Assembly (NCBI GenBank): GCA_015178975.1
Contig: WHVD01000047.1
Location: 186,001 to 250,000, forward strand
Direction: 5' to 3'
DNA from: Hysterangium stoloniferum
Lineage: Eukaryota; Basidiomycota; Agaricomycetes; Hysterangiales; Hysterangiaceae
Length of the DNA: 64,000 nucleotides
The translations under genes were made by a program, and so were the position numbers. Shown piece after piece: positions 1 through 10,925 of this stretch. How positions within the stretch are numbered: position 1 is the stretch's first letter; the number at the start of each line of letters is the position of its first letter. The notes under the pieces were generated by a model. That model was not told the origin of the DNA. It saw only the letters and a program-made list of their open reading frames with translations, and searched no databases.

Positions 1-647
1 CTTAAATTTCAGGCAGGCAGAAAACTAATCCTGTCGAATAGTCCTCTCAGTAAGTCACTGATTGGAGGCTGAAGGATAGTTGGGGGTCGAAAGGTCAGAG
101 ACTGAGAGTGAGTGAGTGCAAGCAAAGGTGAGGAGTGGGATATTTAGAGTGGGACTATGAGAGGTATACACATGTTCTGAGTTGATATTCTGATTGACTT
201 GTAGCTACATTACAGTAGGACTTAAATACTAGTTATTGGTGTCTTGAAAATACTAACTAGGTAAGAGCAGGAATGTCCAGTTAGTGACAAATAAACTTGA
301 CTAGGAACCAGAAGGTTACGATATGATTGGAAGCCATGATTTATCTGAGAGTGGGATTATCATAAAAGGGAAGAGTCCAAGAGCTACAAGTATATACAGG
401 CATATGTGAAACATAGAGTAGAATGGATCATCATAATAAAAAAGGGATGTATCAAAGCATAACCAGATGGTACAAGTATAACTTGACAGGGGTGTAAATG
501 GGGTTTGATTGCCATGAAGGGATATGTCAGTGTCAGTATTTCGACGGTTGCCGATATGAAGACTTGACTTGTAACTTGAAACGTAGGCAAACAATTGTAT
601 TGTCAGGGACCATCAGGTTGTGATGGGGTTATGACATGGTCATAACA
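1..647 (-). mobile_element. LTR of gypsy family A, cut by window start
   Basis: Minus-strand copy of the roughly 740-bp family A LTR (begins TGTTACGACTGTG, ends TTCTTAACA). It matches the copies at 22614-23303, 29966-30709 and 60934-61675. The outer end at 641-647 reads cataaca. The other end lies left of the window. It is well diverged from the younger copies, so it is an old fossil. Confidence 0.85.
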
Positions 648-1236
648 TGGAAGACTTTTATAAGGGGTTAGAAGGTCATCCTAAACTCAAACAAGGTCTC
701 AAATTACACCTCATTCAGCTCACTGGTAATGCTAAAGTTTTGGGATATATTAATATTCCCATTTACTTTGAAGACAAAAGCAGTACACTACTCAGATTCA
801 CAGCCAAAACTTACATCATCAGAGGAATGACCATGCCAATCCTTTTGGGAGAAGACTTCCACATTAACTATGAAATCAGGACATTAATATACCAACTGTT
901 GGGATCCAGGTTGATCCTCCCCAGGAGAATGGGGTTTATCTTGGCTAGTTCCTCACAGGAATCACAACCCTTAACCTTCTCAATCAGCAAGGCCCCCTTT
1001 GAGGAATGATCCGATGATCCACCTGAGGTGACTTCTAAACTGGACAAAGGAGTGCATACTGAGAGAGTCACACAAGCTCTAGAGGACTGCACCATTGAAC
1101 TAGAATCAGCAAGATTAATACCTGTTTACATTGGAGATTTTACAGGTGATGAATGGATCATCAAAGGGATTGTTCTACAAAATGAAGATGGAACTATACT
1201 CCTACTACTGCCATCTCTAAGGAAAGGGCTACTATA
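648..1236 (+). mobile_element. Old gypsy-type element fragment, protease region
   Basis: The translation carries PILLGEDFHINYE and neighbouring residues like the aspartic-protease segment of an older basidiomycete Ty3/gypsy group. It has no resemblance to the protease regions of families A-C here. The fragment continues beyond the solo LTR at 1242-1670 and is broken and old. A second fragment, probably of the same group, is at 3883-4690 in the opposite direction. Family placement rests on remembered motif resemblance. Confidence 0.5.
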
Positions 1237-1241
1237 CCTTT

Positions 1242-1670
1242 TGTCATGACCATTACAAGTCACAATATTGTCACAAACATTCAAAGGTAATATTTGACAA
1301 CTTTTCAACTCATCAAATTTGACTCGACAAACCCGAACATTATTCGACACCATCGAATCTCTTTCGACATGTCTCATTTCGATGTCATGAATGATTTCAT
1401 TATTAGTTCATAACATACTCATAACGATACGAAGAAAAGCATAAAAGGGCTATAGAAGGAGTGAGGAAAGTCAGTCGAAATATCTGTAAATCAGTATACT
1501 AGTAATCTAACTTGTCGTAACTTCTTCGACAAATACTTCTGTGAGTTCTCACAACTGGTAATAGCCTCTTACTTCATCAACAGGACAAATATATACTCGT
1601 CGAACGAGGCTTTTGAGTTCAATCAGTAGAATATTATTTGACTTTATTGAAGAATAATTGATTCGTGACA
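1242..1670 (+). mobile_element. Solo LTR of gypsy family B with 5-bp target duplication
   Basis: 429-bp LTR starting TGTCATGACC and ending GATTCGTGACA, flanked by the direct repeat CCTTT at 1237-1241 and 1671-1675. It inserted into the older gypsy fragment and is now a solo LTR. It retains both the TATA-like and the self-priming box of family B. Confidence 0.92.
1440..1483 (+). promoter_or_regulatory. Inferred LTR B core promoter and RNA start box
   Basis: CATAAAAGG at 1440-1448 lies about 32 bp before AGTCGAAATAT (1473-1483). That 11-mer is the exact complement of the sequence next to the 5' LTR of the family B element (31264-31274). By analogy with Tf1 the 11-mer should be the first bases of the element RNA. 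The geometry repeats in families A and C. Confidence 0.6.
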
Positions 1671-1675
1671 CCTTT

Positions 1676-2032
1676 TGCGACCCATCCTTGACACCCCAAA
1701 TTATTAGGAGGGGAGAAACCATCAGATTAATTCATGACACCAACAAGTGGGCTCAGAAAACCTGGGCCCTGGCCAAAAAGGAAATTATGCAGTCAATGGG
1801 AATGAAAATCACTCATCTCATCAAGAGCTCTCTCCAAAATCAAGGAGGAACACATCCTGAACCCCCAGTTATTTGAGCCATCTTTTGAGCAAAAATCAGT
1901 GGACAATTTTGACCCAGCAGGCCCTGAAACCTCTGAAGTCACTACTACAGAGAAGCTTCACTCAGAATATCTGTAGAAACTGGTTAACCTAGGACCTGAT
2001 ATCCCCACTGACATTTCACCTTATCTCAGTTC
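1676..2032 (+). mobile_element. Continuation of the old gypsy-type fragment
   Basis: Sequence between solo LTR B and solo LTR D. It still has protein-like composition (an RGETIRLIHDTNKW region) but I cannot assign a domain. It is probably the downstream part of the element at 648-1236, split by the LTR insertions. Broken and old. Confidence 0.35.
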
Positions 2033-2037
2033 AATAC

Positions 2038-2671
2038 TGTGAGGAGTATGCTTTTACCACAGTATCATTGTGGTAAAACACTCCTTTTATTTCATTTATA
2101 TTTTACATATTCTATTCATATTTTTCTATCTTTCATATTCTTTGAATATCGCATATTTCATTAGTTCGAAGCATTGTGTATACTTGTGGGTGCACTCAGC
2201 ACCAATTAGAACTCAGACACCTTTTACCCAGCAGACACCACCTCATAAACGACCCAGACGTCGAATAGCGAGAGGTGTCAAGGGTAATGTCTCAACTACC
2301 TATAAAGGTAGTGATCTCTCACATACTAACAGACTTTGGACTCGAACCGCGAAGGTCGAGTTCCACTCTAAGGTCTTTGCGCTCGTCGACATTATAGTCG
2401 ACTTGCGCTACTATCTCTTTACTTTAGATATTCAGCTTCTCGTTGATTATCTATCTTACTTCTAGCTACGAGTTGTACCGTGAAGGTCCACTCTTTCATC
2501 TTTTCATTCTAGCTGTCACAGTTGCTCTTGTGACCCGTTGCGTGTCTCCCTGCTAGTACTGCCAGTCTAGTAATCTACGGTATTGTACTGAACAGTCAAT
2601 ACCTGCCAATAGTAGTTGAATAAACGCTATACTTCGTATATTGAACAGTCAGAATCTATCAACTCTTCACA
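2038..2671 (+). mobile_element. Solo LTR of family D with target duplication AATAC
   Basis: 634-bp LTR from TGTGAGGAGTATG to CTCTTCACA, flanked by AATAC at 2033-2037 and 2672-2676. Near its start is an imperfect hairpin (TTTTACCACAG...TGTGGTAAAA). Related copies are at 8490-8962 (+) and about 53033-53393 (-). No internal region of this family is recognised in the window. Confidence 0.9.
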
Positions 2672-2676
2672 AATAC

Positions 2677-3147
2677 TGTCTAAGAATGTTCAAGCTTTTG
2701 GAGTGGATGGATGATTAGGACAAGTGGAGGTTAAAGCTAGTGTCCTCTTCCTTCCTTTTCTGAGCCTCCGCCTTCGCCTGCTCCAACTCCCGTTTTTCCG
2801 CCTCTTCCACATCTTTCGACTCCTGCATCAACGCCTTCTCCTCCTCCTCCTGTCGTCATTTCAACTCCTCCATCTTTCATCATTTTTGTTGAAGTTCTGC
2901 GACCTTCGACATTTTTTGTAGAACGGCAATTTCAGTATCTGAATAGTGGCCGACATATTGACATACAAGTTGTGGACAAAGAAACAAAAACATTAATTCG
3001 AATATTTGGAGGTTTTTATACTCAGAACATCAGCCGAAACTCTCACCTCCAGAATTGCATAAATTTCACAACACATAATAATCAGCCGTTGCTTCAATCA
3101 CTCAGTACCTAATCGCCTCTATGGGATTCAGCCTAACAGGGGGGTAC
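2677..3147 (+). mobile_element. 3' internal end of a family C element
   Basis: This stretch ends in a polypurine run (AACAGGGGGGTAC) directly before the LTR C at 3148, as expected for the plus-strand primer site of a plus-oriented gypsy element. It holds an antisense coiled-coil coding segment. Gag and pol of this copy are gone. Fossil. Confidence 0.75.
2720..2925 (-). pseudogene. Antisense coiled-coil gene remnant of family C
   Basis: Read on the minus strand, opposite to the element, this stretch is very rich in Glu, Lys, Ala and Gln in heptad-like runs (for example EEAEKRELEQAKAEAQKR). It occupies the same position, between pol and polypurine tract, as the antisense zinc-cluster genes of families A (23477-24473) and E (53663-54638). 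The cysteine cluster is not seen in this short remnant. Broken fossil. Confidence 0.55.
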
Positions 3148-3691
3148 TGTTACGACCCATTCCCAGATGTTTCAATATCTGACTTCCGATCTCCGACCAC
3201 GGAACATCATAGTTACCATATCATCCGTATTCTTCCCTTGTTCCGTATTTGGTAATTTGTCTGTTGACAAGTATTCACTCGTTTGTTTGTTGTATTCCCA
3301 TTTCGGAATATTGTCTCCCTAATATGTCTTATTGTATTTCCGTTTTAAGAACACTTCCATTTCCATCTTATTATGGTCTTAGTTTGTAGTACAATAACAA
3401 GTAGACTTATATTAGTTTCCGTGAATTTGTACTTTACCTTAGATCTGATATCGACTTAGTTTCTTATTCCTCCTCCCGTCGTACTGTACACTCGATATTC
3501 GGAACTCTTTGGAACTCTGAATATCCATATCTTCCATCGTAAGCCTTACTTCCGAAATTAAGGACTTTGAGCGTTTGTGTAGAGGCGCAGCACATAAGCT
3601 GAAGCCAACGTCCTGACCCTATCCGACAGTTCCCGACTTCCCGGTGACTTCCCGATAGTTCCGGAATAAGTTTCCGACACGGCACTTAACA
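3148..3691 (+). mobile_element. 3' LTR of a family C gypsy element
   Basis: 544-bp LTR, TGTTACGACCC...GGCACTTAACA, preceded by a polypurine tract. It contains TTATATTAG (3407-3415) 33 bp ahead of AGATCTGATAT (3441-3451), and the box gcgcagcacataagctgaag near 3585. Other family C LTRs are at 7483-8047 (-) and 55662-56163 (+). Confidence 0.9.
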
Positions 3692-3693
3692 GT

Positions 3694-3882
3694 CTATGAT
3701 GATAATATGATATCAGAGTGAAATCATCAATGATGTCAAACTGAGACAAGTCAAAGATATTCGAGATTGTTGAAGAATAGTCGAGTTGGAAGTTGAGTTG
3801 GAAATTGAGTTGGAAAAGTCGAAGGAATGTCAAAGAAAGTTGAATTGAATATTATCAAAATTTGAGCTTGTACATTTGTGAC
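3694..3882 (-). mobile_element. Fragment of family B LTR
   Basis: Minus-strand piece resembling the promoter-distal part of LTR B (GAAATCATxxATGATGTCAAAxTGAGACA and the terminal tgtgacag). It has short internal repeats of GTTGGAAATTGA type. Truncated where LTR C begins. Old. Confidence 0.65.
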
Positions 3883-4690
3883 AGATCCTTCTGATACCCA
3901 TCACAAAATCCCTTCATGTAATCCTCATTAATCTCTAAGAGTAGCTGAGAGTTCAACATCATGAAGCTCCACTTGTCTGTTTCATTATCTCTGGAAAGAT
4001 TGTACATAGGCCTCCCATTTGGTTTGAGGGATATCCTTTCTCATTCCAAGGGGTTCCACTAGCTCACATTGGGTGGTGAAAACTGCTTTTTTGGCTGGTT
4101 TATTGTCACATAGTCTCTCATTAGTATCCTGGTCAAGGGAGTTCAATGCTATTGACAGCAGTCATCCCTGATGGGGCTCATGGAGTCAGGTATTTGGGGG
4201 AGTCTGGATAGTGGAGCCATGTTACTGTGGACTCATTCTGTGTGATGTAAGATTTCTAAGCCATGGTATGTGTATACTGCCCCCCATGTGGCCAGTCTAT
4301 GATTAGTGTTCTTGTATGACCTGGCCCATTGCAAGGCCATGTGATCCATGATGAGGAGTATATGTTCACCCTCTATGAATGGTTGGAAATGAACCAGTCC
4401 CTCCTTGGCTGCTAACACCTCTTGTTCTGTGGCTGAGTAGTTGCATTCAGCTTTCTTGAGTGTGCAGCTCCAGTAGTGATGACATGTTCAACAATGACAC
4501 TAGTGTTGTCGAAGTCTGAGGCCCAAGAGTTTGTCCAAGTGAATTCCAGTTCTTTGGTTTTGTAGCAAGTAACAAAGATGGGTACTTCTTGTGATTGTTT
4601 GAAGGTGGATCTTGCTTGAGTATAAATTTTGGTGTTCTTTAGATCCTGTAGTGTTATTTTCTGGACCTGTTAGAAACAGCATCCTAGGGT
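3883..4690 (-). mobile_element. Old gypsy fragment, RNase H region
   Basis: Minus-strand translation around 4233-4450 contains EQEVLAAKEGLVHFQPFIEG and DHMALQWA, the hallmark of Ty3/gypsy RNase H (the TEREALAxV...TDHxAL type pattern). The flanking 3883-4230 should be the connection toward integrase but is not clearly assigned. It is probably the same old group as 648-2032, in opposite orientation. Broken and old. Confidence 0.6.
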
Positions 4691-5118
4691 GAAATTGGAG
4701 GTGTCGCGAAACCTAAAAATGACTGAATATCCTTGACTTTCCGTGGTTCGGGCCAATCACGAACAACTTGAACTTTGGTTTCATCCATACAGAGACCATC
4801 AGGTCCAATAATGAAACCTAAGTATTCAATAGAATCCATGTCAAAGTAGCATTTTTTACCGTTGGCGAAAAGACTGTTTTTACGGAGTCTTCAGAAAACT
4901 TCACGGACTTGTTCGTCGTGAAGAGCGGGATCCTCGGAAAATACCAAAATGTCGTCCAAATAGACTATAACACATATGTCAAGCATGTCGGAAAATATAT
5001 CATTAACAAAACGTTGAAAAGCAGAAGGGGTGTTGGTAAGGCCGAACGGCATAACCAACCATTCAAAGGATCCATAGCGAGTCCGAAAAGCAGTTTTCCA
5101 TTCATCGCCCTTGGCAAT

Positions 5119-6144
5119 TCAGACCAAATGATAGGCGTGTTTGAGGTCTATTTTGGTGTAGATCCGAGCTTTCCGTGGGGCGTCGAGTAAATCGGTAATG
5201 AGTAGAAGTGGATACTTGTCTTTCCGTGTGATGGAATTTAATCCTCTGAAATCAACACAGAGTCGAAGAGAGCCGTCCTTCTTTCTGACAAAAAGGACGG
5301 GTGCTCCATACGGAGACTTTGAGGGACGGATAAAACCTATTGACAAATGTTCATCCAGGAACTCCCGAATAGATGAAAGTTCTGATTGGGATAATGGGTA
5401 AATAGGTCCTAACGGAGGGTTTGAACTGGGCTCAATATTGATTTTTAAGTCGTAAGGCCTATGTGGTGCAAGCCGGTCAGCTTTTTGCTTACTGAAAATG
5501 TCCGTGAAATCATGATATTTTTCGGGAACTCCTTCCAGGTCGGCTTTTAGCTCGGATAATTCTGGAGTCGCAAAACGTCCAGATGCTTCATCAACTTTTA
5601 AGCTGATCGAAAAACACTGCGAACTATCCAGTTTACTCACCCTAACAAATGCCGAAGCATTGATAAGAGAGATCTTTGGAGGCACGGAGGTTTCGGTAGA
5701 AGCCGTTGATGCCGTTGATGCCGAAAAGGCGTTGGCCAGAAAAGACGCTGCAGGAGGAACTGAAGTGTCGGGAATTCGGAAATTAATACTGCCCAATACC
5801 CAGTCAATCAGTGGATTATATCGGGTGAGCCAGTTGTATCCAAGAACTACTGAACAGCTAGAGTCCAACTGTGTTACGAAAAAAGTAACCGTCTGGGATG
5901 TTCCACAAGGGAACCGGATAGACATGTCGCAGGCTTGAGTAATTGCCGTATTGCTAGTGCCGTCAAACAGACACAAGGAAATTGCGGGAACAGAATGGAG
6001 TTTCAGATTATGTTTCGAGGCAAAGGTGGTATCTACAAAACAGTGTGTGGAGCCGGAATCTATCAGAGCTCGGAACACTAAATTTCCAAGAAAGTCAGAA
6101 ACGAGTTTTACAAATAATGAATCGGGATTAGAGAGAGCGGACAC
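5119..6144 (-). CDS. Family C pol, protease and start of reverse transcriptase
   Basis: 341-residue open segment. The protease motif [13 protein letters not shown] lies near residue 28 and [17 protein letters not shown] near residue 95, as in gypsy aspartic proteases. After a variable linker come [21 protein letters not shown] and the first reverse-transcriptase block ([28 protein letters not shown]). The RT continues leftward toward 4700. It follows gag with about a 75-base gap, as in related elements with separate gag and pol frames. Fossil of a truncated element. Confidence 0.88.
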   Translation of the reverse strand: MSALSNPDSLFVKLVSDFLGNLVFRALIDSGSTHCFVDTTFASKHNLKLHSVPAISLCLFDGTSNTAITQACDMSIRFPCGTSQTVTFFVTQLDSSCSVVLGYNWLTRYNPLIDWVLGSINFRIPDTSVPPAASFLANAFSASTASTASTETSVPPKISLINASAFVRVSKLDSSQCFSISLKVDEASGRFATPELSELKADLEGVPEKYHDFTDIFSKQKADRLAPHRPYDLKINIEPSSNPPLGPIYPLSQSELSSIREFLDEHLSIGFIRPSKSPYGAPVLFVRKKDGSLRLCVDFRGLNSITRKDKYPLLLITDLLDAPRKARIYTKIDLKHAYHLV

Positions 6145-6218
6145 ATTGAGACGGATAACCTCAGAAACACGGAGAGAGTCAACGCAACCCTCTGTCCGTG
6201 CAGTTTCCGGAGGGTTGC

Positions 6219-7448
6219 TTACTCTTTTTTCGACTCCGTGGCGGGTTTTTCCTTGGATGTTGTAGTCATAGTGGAAGTTGCCACGTGGGCCTTGGAAGAG
6301 TTAGATTTAACGGTACAGTCAGAAACCTTGTGTCCGCCTTTCCCGCAGAAAAGGCAGAGGTCATTGTCCATACGTCGTTGTTTCTCCTTCGGGGTGAGTT
6401 TACCGTCGGTACCCAACAAATGGGAAATGTCGGGTTTGTCGGAAGTTGACTGTTTTTCCTTGTTGGATTTCTTGTCTTTTTTCTGGTCGGAAGTTGATTT
6501 GCCAGTATTAGTGCCAGAGTTGCCGGTATTATTGCCTGAGTTGTTGCCAGAAGACTTGCTAGTTGACGCCTTGTTGTTCTGAGAACATTCCATCGGGTTT
6601 TCTCGAGAAACCTCGGCTTTTCGTTCCCAATAATGGGCATCGGATGTTTGAGCTTTCATCCACATGAGTTGGAGAGTTTTCGGCTTTCCATCTTTGCAGA
6701 TCTCGTCTTTAAGGCGTGATGGAAGTCCCATATAGAAATGGTGCCTGAGGGCGGAATTGTCCCATCCACATCGTGTGGTGAGGGTATTGAACTTGACAAG
6801 ATAATCAGAAACTCGTTGATTGTCCTTCATCTTGAGCATCATTAATTCATTTTCCGCTTCACCAGTTTGATTGTAAGGTCCGAAATTAGTTTCCAGTTCT
6901 TCCACAAAAGCGTCCCAGTCATCGAGCCATACGGGTGTCTCGTCGGATATTCCAGATAGTCTGGGTTCGAACCAATCTTGAGTGGTATCCTTGAGATAAG
7001 AGAGCACGAAATTGACTTTTTGACTGTCGGATTTAAATGCATTGGGTCGATCACGGAAACTGAAACGGCATTGGAGAAGGAAATTCTTCAATTTTTTCGG
7101 GTCCTTGCCGGTAAATGGTTCGGGTTCTTTGACTCCGGTGCGGGATGATTCTTTACTGTCCTCAGCAGATTTCAAGTAGTCAGCGAATTTTACAATGGAG
7201 TTGATAAACAACATTTCAGTCGGTTCGTCGGAAGATTTCTTTTTTGATGTCTCCGGCTGATCTTCTTCTTCGTTGTTGGAAGTGTGAGGAATATTGGGAT
7301 CCTTCGTTACCTTGGTAATCTCCTCGGTAACTTCTTCGACTGAAGCTGATATTGTTGGCTGAATTGGGGTTTTGGATTGAGTGGTGTAAAGTTGCAACGG
7401 GGATTGGAGTTGGGATGGTCCTTCAGAAGCTTTGCGTTTGGGACCCAT
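6219..7448 (-). CDS. Family C gag polyprotein
   Basis: 409-residue gag. It has an acidic, Ser/Thr-rich N-terminus. The retrotransposon gag capsid core spans residues about 110-270 ([49 protein letters not shown]). A low-complexity Asn/Ser/Gly/Lys linker follows, and a CX2CX4HX4C zinc knuckle ([14 protein letters not shown]) lies near residue 370. The start at 7448 lies 34 bases inside the LTR boundary, the same spacing as family A (61711). Close in pattern to the gag at 61711-63003. Confidence 0.92.
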   Translation of the reverse strand: MGPKRKASEGPSQLQSPLQLYTTQSKTPIQPTISASVEEVTEEITKVTKDPNIPHTSNNEEEDQPETSKKKSSDEPTEMLFINSIVKFADYLKSAEDSKESSRTGVKEPEPFTGKDPKKLKNFLLQCRFSFRDRPNAFKSDSQKVNFVLSYLKDTTQDWFEPRLSGISDETPVWLDDWDAFVEELETNFGPYNQTGEAENELMMLKMKDNQRVSDYLVKFNTLTTRCGWDNSALRHHFYMGLPSRLKDEICKDGKPKTLQLMWMKAQTSDAHYWERKAEVSRENPMECSQNNKASTSKSSGNNSGNNTGNSGTNTGKSTSDQKKDKKSNKEKQSTSDKPDISHLLGTDGKLTPKEKQRRMDNDLCLFCGKGGHKVSDCTVKSNSSKAHVATSTMTTTSKEKPATESKKE

Positions 7449-7469
7449 GATGAGTGAGTCGCAGAGTTG

Positions 7470-7480
7470 AGATCTGATAT
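7470..7480 (-). promoter_or_regulatory. Self-priming site of family C
   Basis: On the minus strand the internal region opens GT and then ATATCAGATCT. That 11-mer is the reverse complement of AGATCTGATAT inside the same LTR (7723-7733 here, 3441-3451 in the other copy). No tRNA-type TGG primer site follows the LTR. This matches the Tf1 self-priming arrangement. Confidence 0.7.
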
Positions 7481-7482
7481 AC

Positions 7483-8047
7483 TGTTAAGTGCCGTGTCGG
7501 GAACTTATTCCGGAACTATCGGAAAGTCACCAGGAAGTCGGGAACTATCGGATAGGGTCAGGACGTCGGCTTCAGCTTATGTGCTGTGCCTCTACGCAAA
7601 CGCTCAAAGTCCTTAATTTCAGAGGTGAGACTTACAATGGAAGATACGGATATTCAGAGTTCCGAAGAGTTCCGAATATCGAGCGTACAGAAAGACGGGA
7701 GGAGGAATAAGAAACTAAGTTGATATCAGATCTAAGGTAAAGTACAAATTCGCGGAAACTAATATAAGTCTACTCGTTATTGTACTACAAACTAAGACCA
7801 TAATAAGACAGAAATGGAAATGTTCTTAAAACGGAAATACAATAAGACATATTAGGGAGACAATATTCCGAAACGGGAATACAACAAACAAACGAGTGAA
7901 TACTTGTCAACGGACAAATTACCAAATGCGGAACAAGGGAAGAACGCAGATGATACGGTAACTGTGATGTTCCATAGTCTGAGATCGGAAGTCGGAAGTC
8001 AGAGATCGGAAGTTGGATATTGAAACATCCGGGAACGGGTCATAACA
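7483..8047 (-). mobile_element. 5' LTR of the family C element
   Basis: 565-bp LTR in minus orientation, plus-strand ends TGTTAAGTGCC and CATAACA. TATA-like TTATATTAG (plus 7760-7768) lies 33 bp upstream of the RNA-start box. It contains the family-shared box cagcttatgtgctgtgcc near 7575. It abuts a family B LTR at 8049. Confidence 0.9.
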
Positions 8048-8048
8048 G

Positions 8049-8484
8049 TATCACGAATTGATTATTCTTCAATAAAGTTGAATAATATTCTACTGATTGA
8101 ACTCGAAAGCCTCGTTCGACGAAGAATATATTTGCCCTGTCGATGAAGTAAGAGGCTATTACCAGTTGTGAGAACTCACAGAAGTATTTGTCAAAGAAGT
8201 TATGACAAGTTAGATTACTAGTATCACTAATTTACAGATATTTCAACTGACTTCCCTTGCTCCTTTCGTAGCCCTTTTATGCTTTTCTTCGTATCGTTAT
8301 TTATGACTATGTTATGAACTAATAATGAAATCATACATGATGCCAAAATGAGACATGTCAAAAGAGATTCAATGTTCTCGAATAATGTTCAGGTTTGTTG
8401 AGTTGAATTCGATGAGTTGAAGAGTTGTCGAAAGTTACCTTTGAATATTTGTGACAGTATCGTGACTTGTGACAGTTGTGACAG
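8049..8484 (-). mobile_element. LTR of family B
   Basis: 436-bp minus-strand LTR B, matching 18202-18612 along its length. It lies directly between LTR C (ending 8047) and LTR D (starting 8490). The order suggests that later elements integrated at or beside its ends. Moderately diverged. Confidence 0.85.
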
Positions 8485-8489
8485 GGGGT

Positions 8490-8962
8490 GTGAGGAGTAT
8501 GCTTTTACCACAGTATCATTGTGGTAAAAGACTCCTTTTATTTCATTTATATTTTACATATTCTATTCATATTTTTCTATCTTTCATATTCTTCGAATAT
8601 TGCATATTTCATTAGTTCGAAGCATTGTGTATACTTGTGGGTGCACTCAGCACCAATTAGAACTCAGACACACTTTAACCCAAGAACCACCACTCGTAAG
8701 ACACAAACTAGGTCTACTACGAGCGGTGATCAGGGTAACGTGTCAGCTACTACATAAGTAGCAATATCTGAACTACTAAACACTTCTGGCCTCGAACTGT
8801 AATATTCGAGGCCTCCACTCGAACCATCGCACTCGTTGACTCCTTCGTCATCTCGTGCTCTTTCTCTTACTTTCTCTTATATTGCACCGAATAGGTCAAT
8901 ATCCTTCCTTTCTACTCATTTCTTCGTATATAGAACGGTCAGAACTTCCGCCACTCTTCACA
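8490..8962 (+). mobile_element. Solo LTR of family D with target duplication GGGGG
   Basis: 473-bp LTR from TGTGAGGAGTATG to CTCTTCACA, flanked by GGGGG at 8485-8489 and 8963-8967. The paralogous sequence at 51205 has an uninterrupted gggggacaaaccccc, which looks like the empty site. It is about 160 bp shorter than the copy at 2038 because the promoter-distal half differs. Confidence 0.9.
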
Positions 8963-9770
8963 GGGGGCAAGCCCCCATGCTACCACCCCACAACTTTACT
9001 TGGTCACTTGGCAACCTGGTGGATCAATAATAATGTCTTTAAACACTACATCAGCAGTTATATCTGTCTTAAAATAATATTTTTAAATACTTGATCACAT
9101 AACTTTTGTATTACCTTCTGTGACCATATTATATTGAGGGCTTCTGAATGTACATTCCAGCTTCCCATTTATTCTCATTCAGAGACTTATTTCAAAGTGA
9201 TTAAAGTTTACATTATTCAGAATTATATACATTATATACATTTGTAAATTCACTGAACCTAAAAAACATAAGTCAGTCTCCTTTTGGAAGTTTGCTGAAT
9301 AGTCACTTATGGATCAATAATAACATCCTTAAATACTACATATTTGGCTTGGAATAGTATTTTCATTCTTCCTCAATTTGTTTCTCTTGAAGTGTCAGGT
9401 GTTTTGTTCCACATTGGACTTCCAACTTCCCATATGGTTGTGATTGCCCTTCCCATGTCATATTGGAAACTTCTGCAGATTCTAGTTCCCCATTTATTCT
9501 CTTTCATGCTCATACCTCACTTTCCTTCCATTCCACTCATCTGTCTGTCATTGAATCTTTTAGTATAAATTATTGTCTTGTATTTTACTAAGCTCCAGTT
9601 CAAACTTTCTGTTAAAAACCACATTGTTCAGGTCCCTATGTGTATTTTCAACCTACATATACTGTCCTCTGGCATTGTGATACCCAACAACACACCCACT
9701 TAATGATTTCCTTTTCCAGCCACTCTATCTCAGTTCTGTTGTAATGACATCCCATTATTCCTTGCATTAC
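8963..9770. repeat. Segmental duplication, copy 1 of 51205-52026
   Basis: Roughly 800 bp of non-coding AT-rich sequence nearly identical to 51205-52026, from CCCCCATGCTACCACCCCAC to TTATTCCTTGCATT. Differences are a few small indels. I see no gene, and the short translations are unremarkable. The next part of the duplication resumes at 10579 (56192 in the other copy). Confidence 0.85.
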
Positions 9771-10578
9771 TTCACCATATCATTTGCCACCTCAGAATAT
9801 TTATCTTTTTTCTGTTGTCTTGTATTCCTTTTCTTAATCTCCTGTTCTGTTTCCCGATTTCCTTTGTTTTGTTAATATCAGATCTCCATTTTCAGCTCTG
9901 TGCTTCCATTTACTTTAGTATAAAACCCCATCATGTACACTACTATCCTTCAGTTTGAATATTGACTCAGAATACCCATTTAGAATCCTCCTCTCATGTT
10001 TAGATAGAAGTGTATGCAATAATACCTTCATTTACCTTTTTAAGTATTGTTTATACTGCTTAATCCTTTTGCTAGTGTCTGGCCAGACTGAGACTTATGA
10101 CCCTTTTTGACCTTAGCCTCTGGACCCTCATTTACAGCTAAGTGTCATAATGCATCCTGCAACATACTTTCTTGCTTGTTTCAAAGTATTAGAGCATCTG
10201 ACAGTTTTGTATGAAGGCACAACACATATGTTGAAGCCAAGCTTGCATGGGATTATCTTTGGGCTTCTGGAGTATTATTTTGTATCACTATAAATCCTCT
10301 CTAAGTCATTGGCCTCACAATGACTTAGTAATTTGTAACTCTGAGTATATATAGCTGCCAGTAACAAAGCAAAAACTCTTTTGGTCTCTTCATATTTAAT
10401 TCCAGTCTTTGAACTAAGGGAGCACTTGAATAGTTATGTGAGAGTGCAATAAATAAATTGAAGCCATGCTCCACTTGTCCTAAGCCAACTGGAATTGCTG
10501 TTTACATACTAACCCCCTTCACTCTTAGTCCTTAACAGTACAGATATATCTGTCATTTTTGTCTTTGCTCCTGCCATG
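9771..10578 (+). mobile_element. Decayed LTR remnants
   Basis: No gene. Weak LTR-like matches remain: gaatattgactcagaatacc near 9957, close to the family A RNA-start region, and acaacacatatgttgaagcc near 10209, close to the box shared by LTRs A, C and E. A second weak box is near 10450. The stretch ends cctgccatg at the point where the other duplicate has an LTR E end. It appears to be an old, heavily decayed gypsy insertion. Confidence 0.45.
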
Positions 10579-10925
10579 ATTTAGATCTTCCTAACTCTTA
10601 GTATTCTGAGCCTCTGGTAATTACATGGATGTTGTGTTCATGTGTCTGCTACAGGCATTTAAACACATTTAAAGGCATTTAGATTATCCAAATATCAAAC
10701 AAGTTCACAAACCATTCTGATCAAGGTGACCATGTCTTTGGCAGGCTGGTGAGTTGATAATGGGCCTCTTATTGGGCTTTACAAGAGTAAAGTTGGATTA
10801 TTTGGGCTTCAAGAAATGCGAGTGTTGTATTATCACAAGAATGGCTATGAAAATCTCAAATAGCCCTCTCAAACCAATCCATAAGAACATCAGAGTCATT
10901 AACTGCTTTGATAAACCTCTTTTGA
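10579..10925. repeat. Segmental duplication, matches 56192-56540
   Basis: About 345 bp, from ATTTAGATCTTCCTAACTC to GATAAACCTCTTT, nearly identical to 56192-56540. Together with 8963-9770 it shows that one ancestral locus was duplicated, and that the intervening DNA was replaced by different retroelement remains in the two copies. Confidence 0.85.

Larger units (their letters stand above)
4700..8047 (-). mobile_element. 5' half of a family C chromovirus-like element
   Basis: A minus-strand Ty3/gypsy copy with 5' LTR (7483-8047), self-priming site (7470-7480), gag (6219-7448) and the first part of pol (protease, then reverse transcriptase to about 4700). The 3' part is missing and the sequence changes at about 4690 into an older gypsy fragment. 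The reading frames that remain are long, so the copy is relatively young but incomplete. A 3' LTR of this copy was not found. Confidence 0.88.

Noticed and set aside
2070-2465. 131-codon open frame, with a 78-codon relative at 8521-8757
   Set aside because: Both lie inside family D LTRs and share only LTR nucleotide similarity. The second half diverges in frame. It is not a gene.
6238-6582. 114-codon plus-strand frame opposite family C gag
   Set aside because: Shadow of the Asn/Ser/Lys-rich gag linker. It is not in the position of the antisense zinc-cluster gene.
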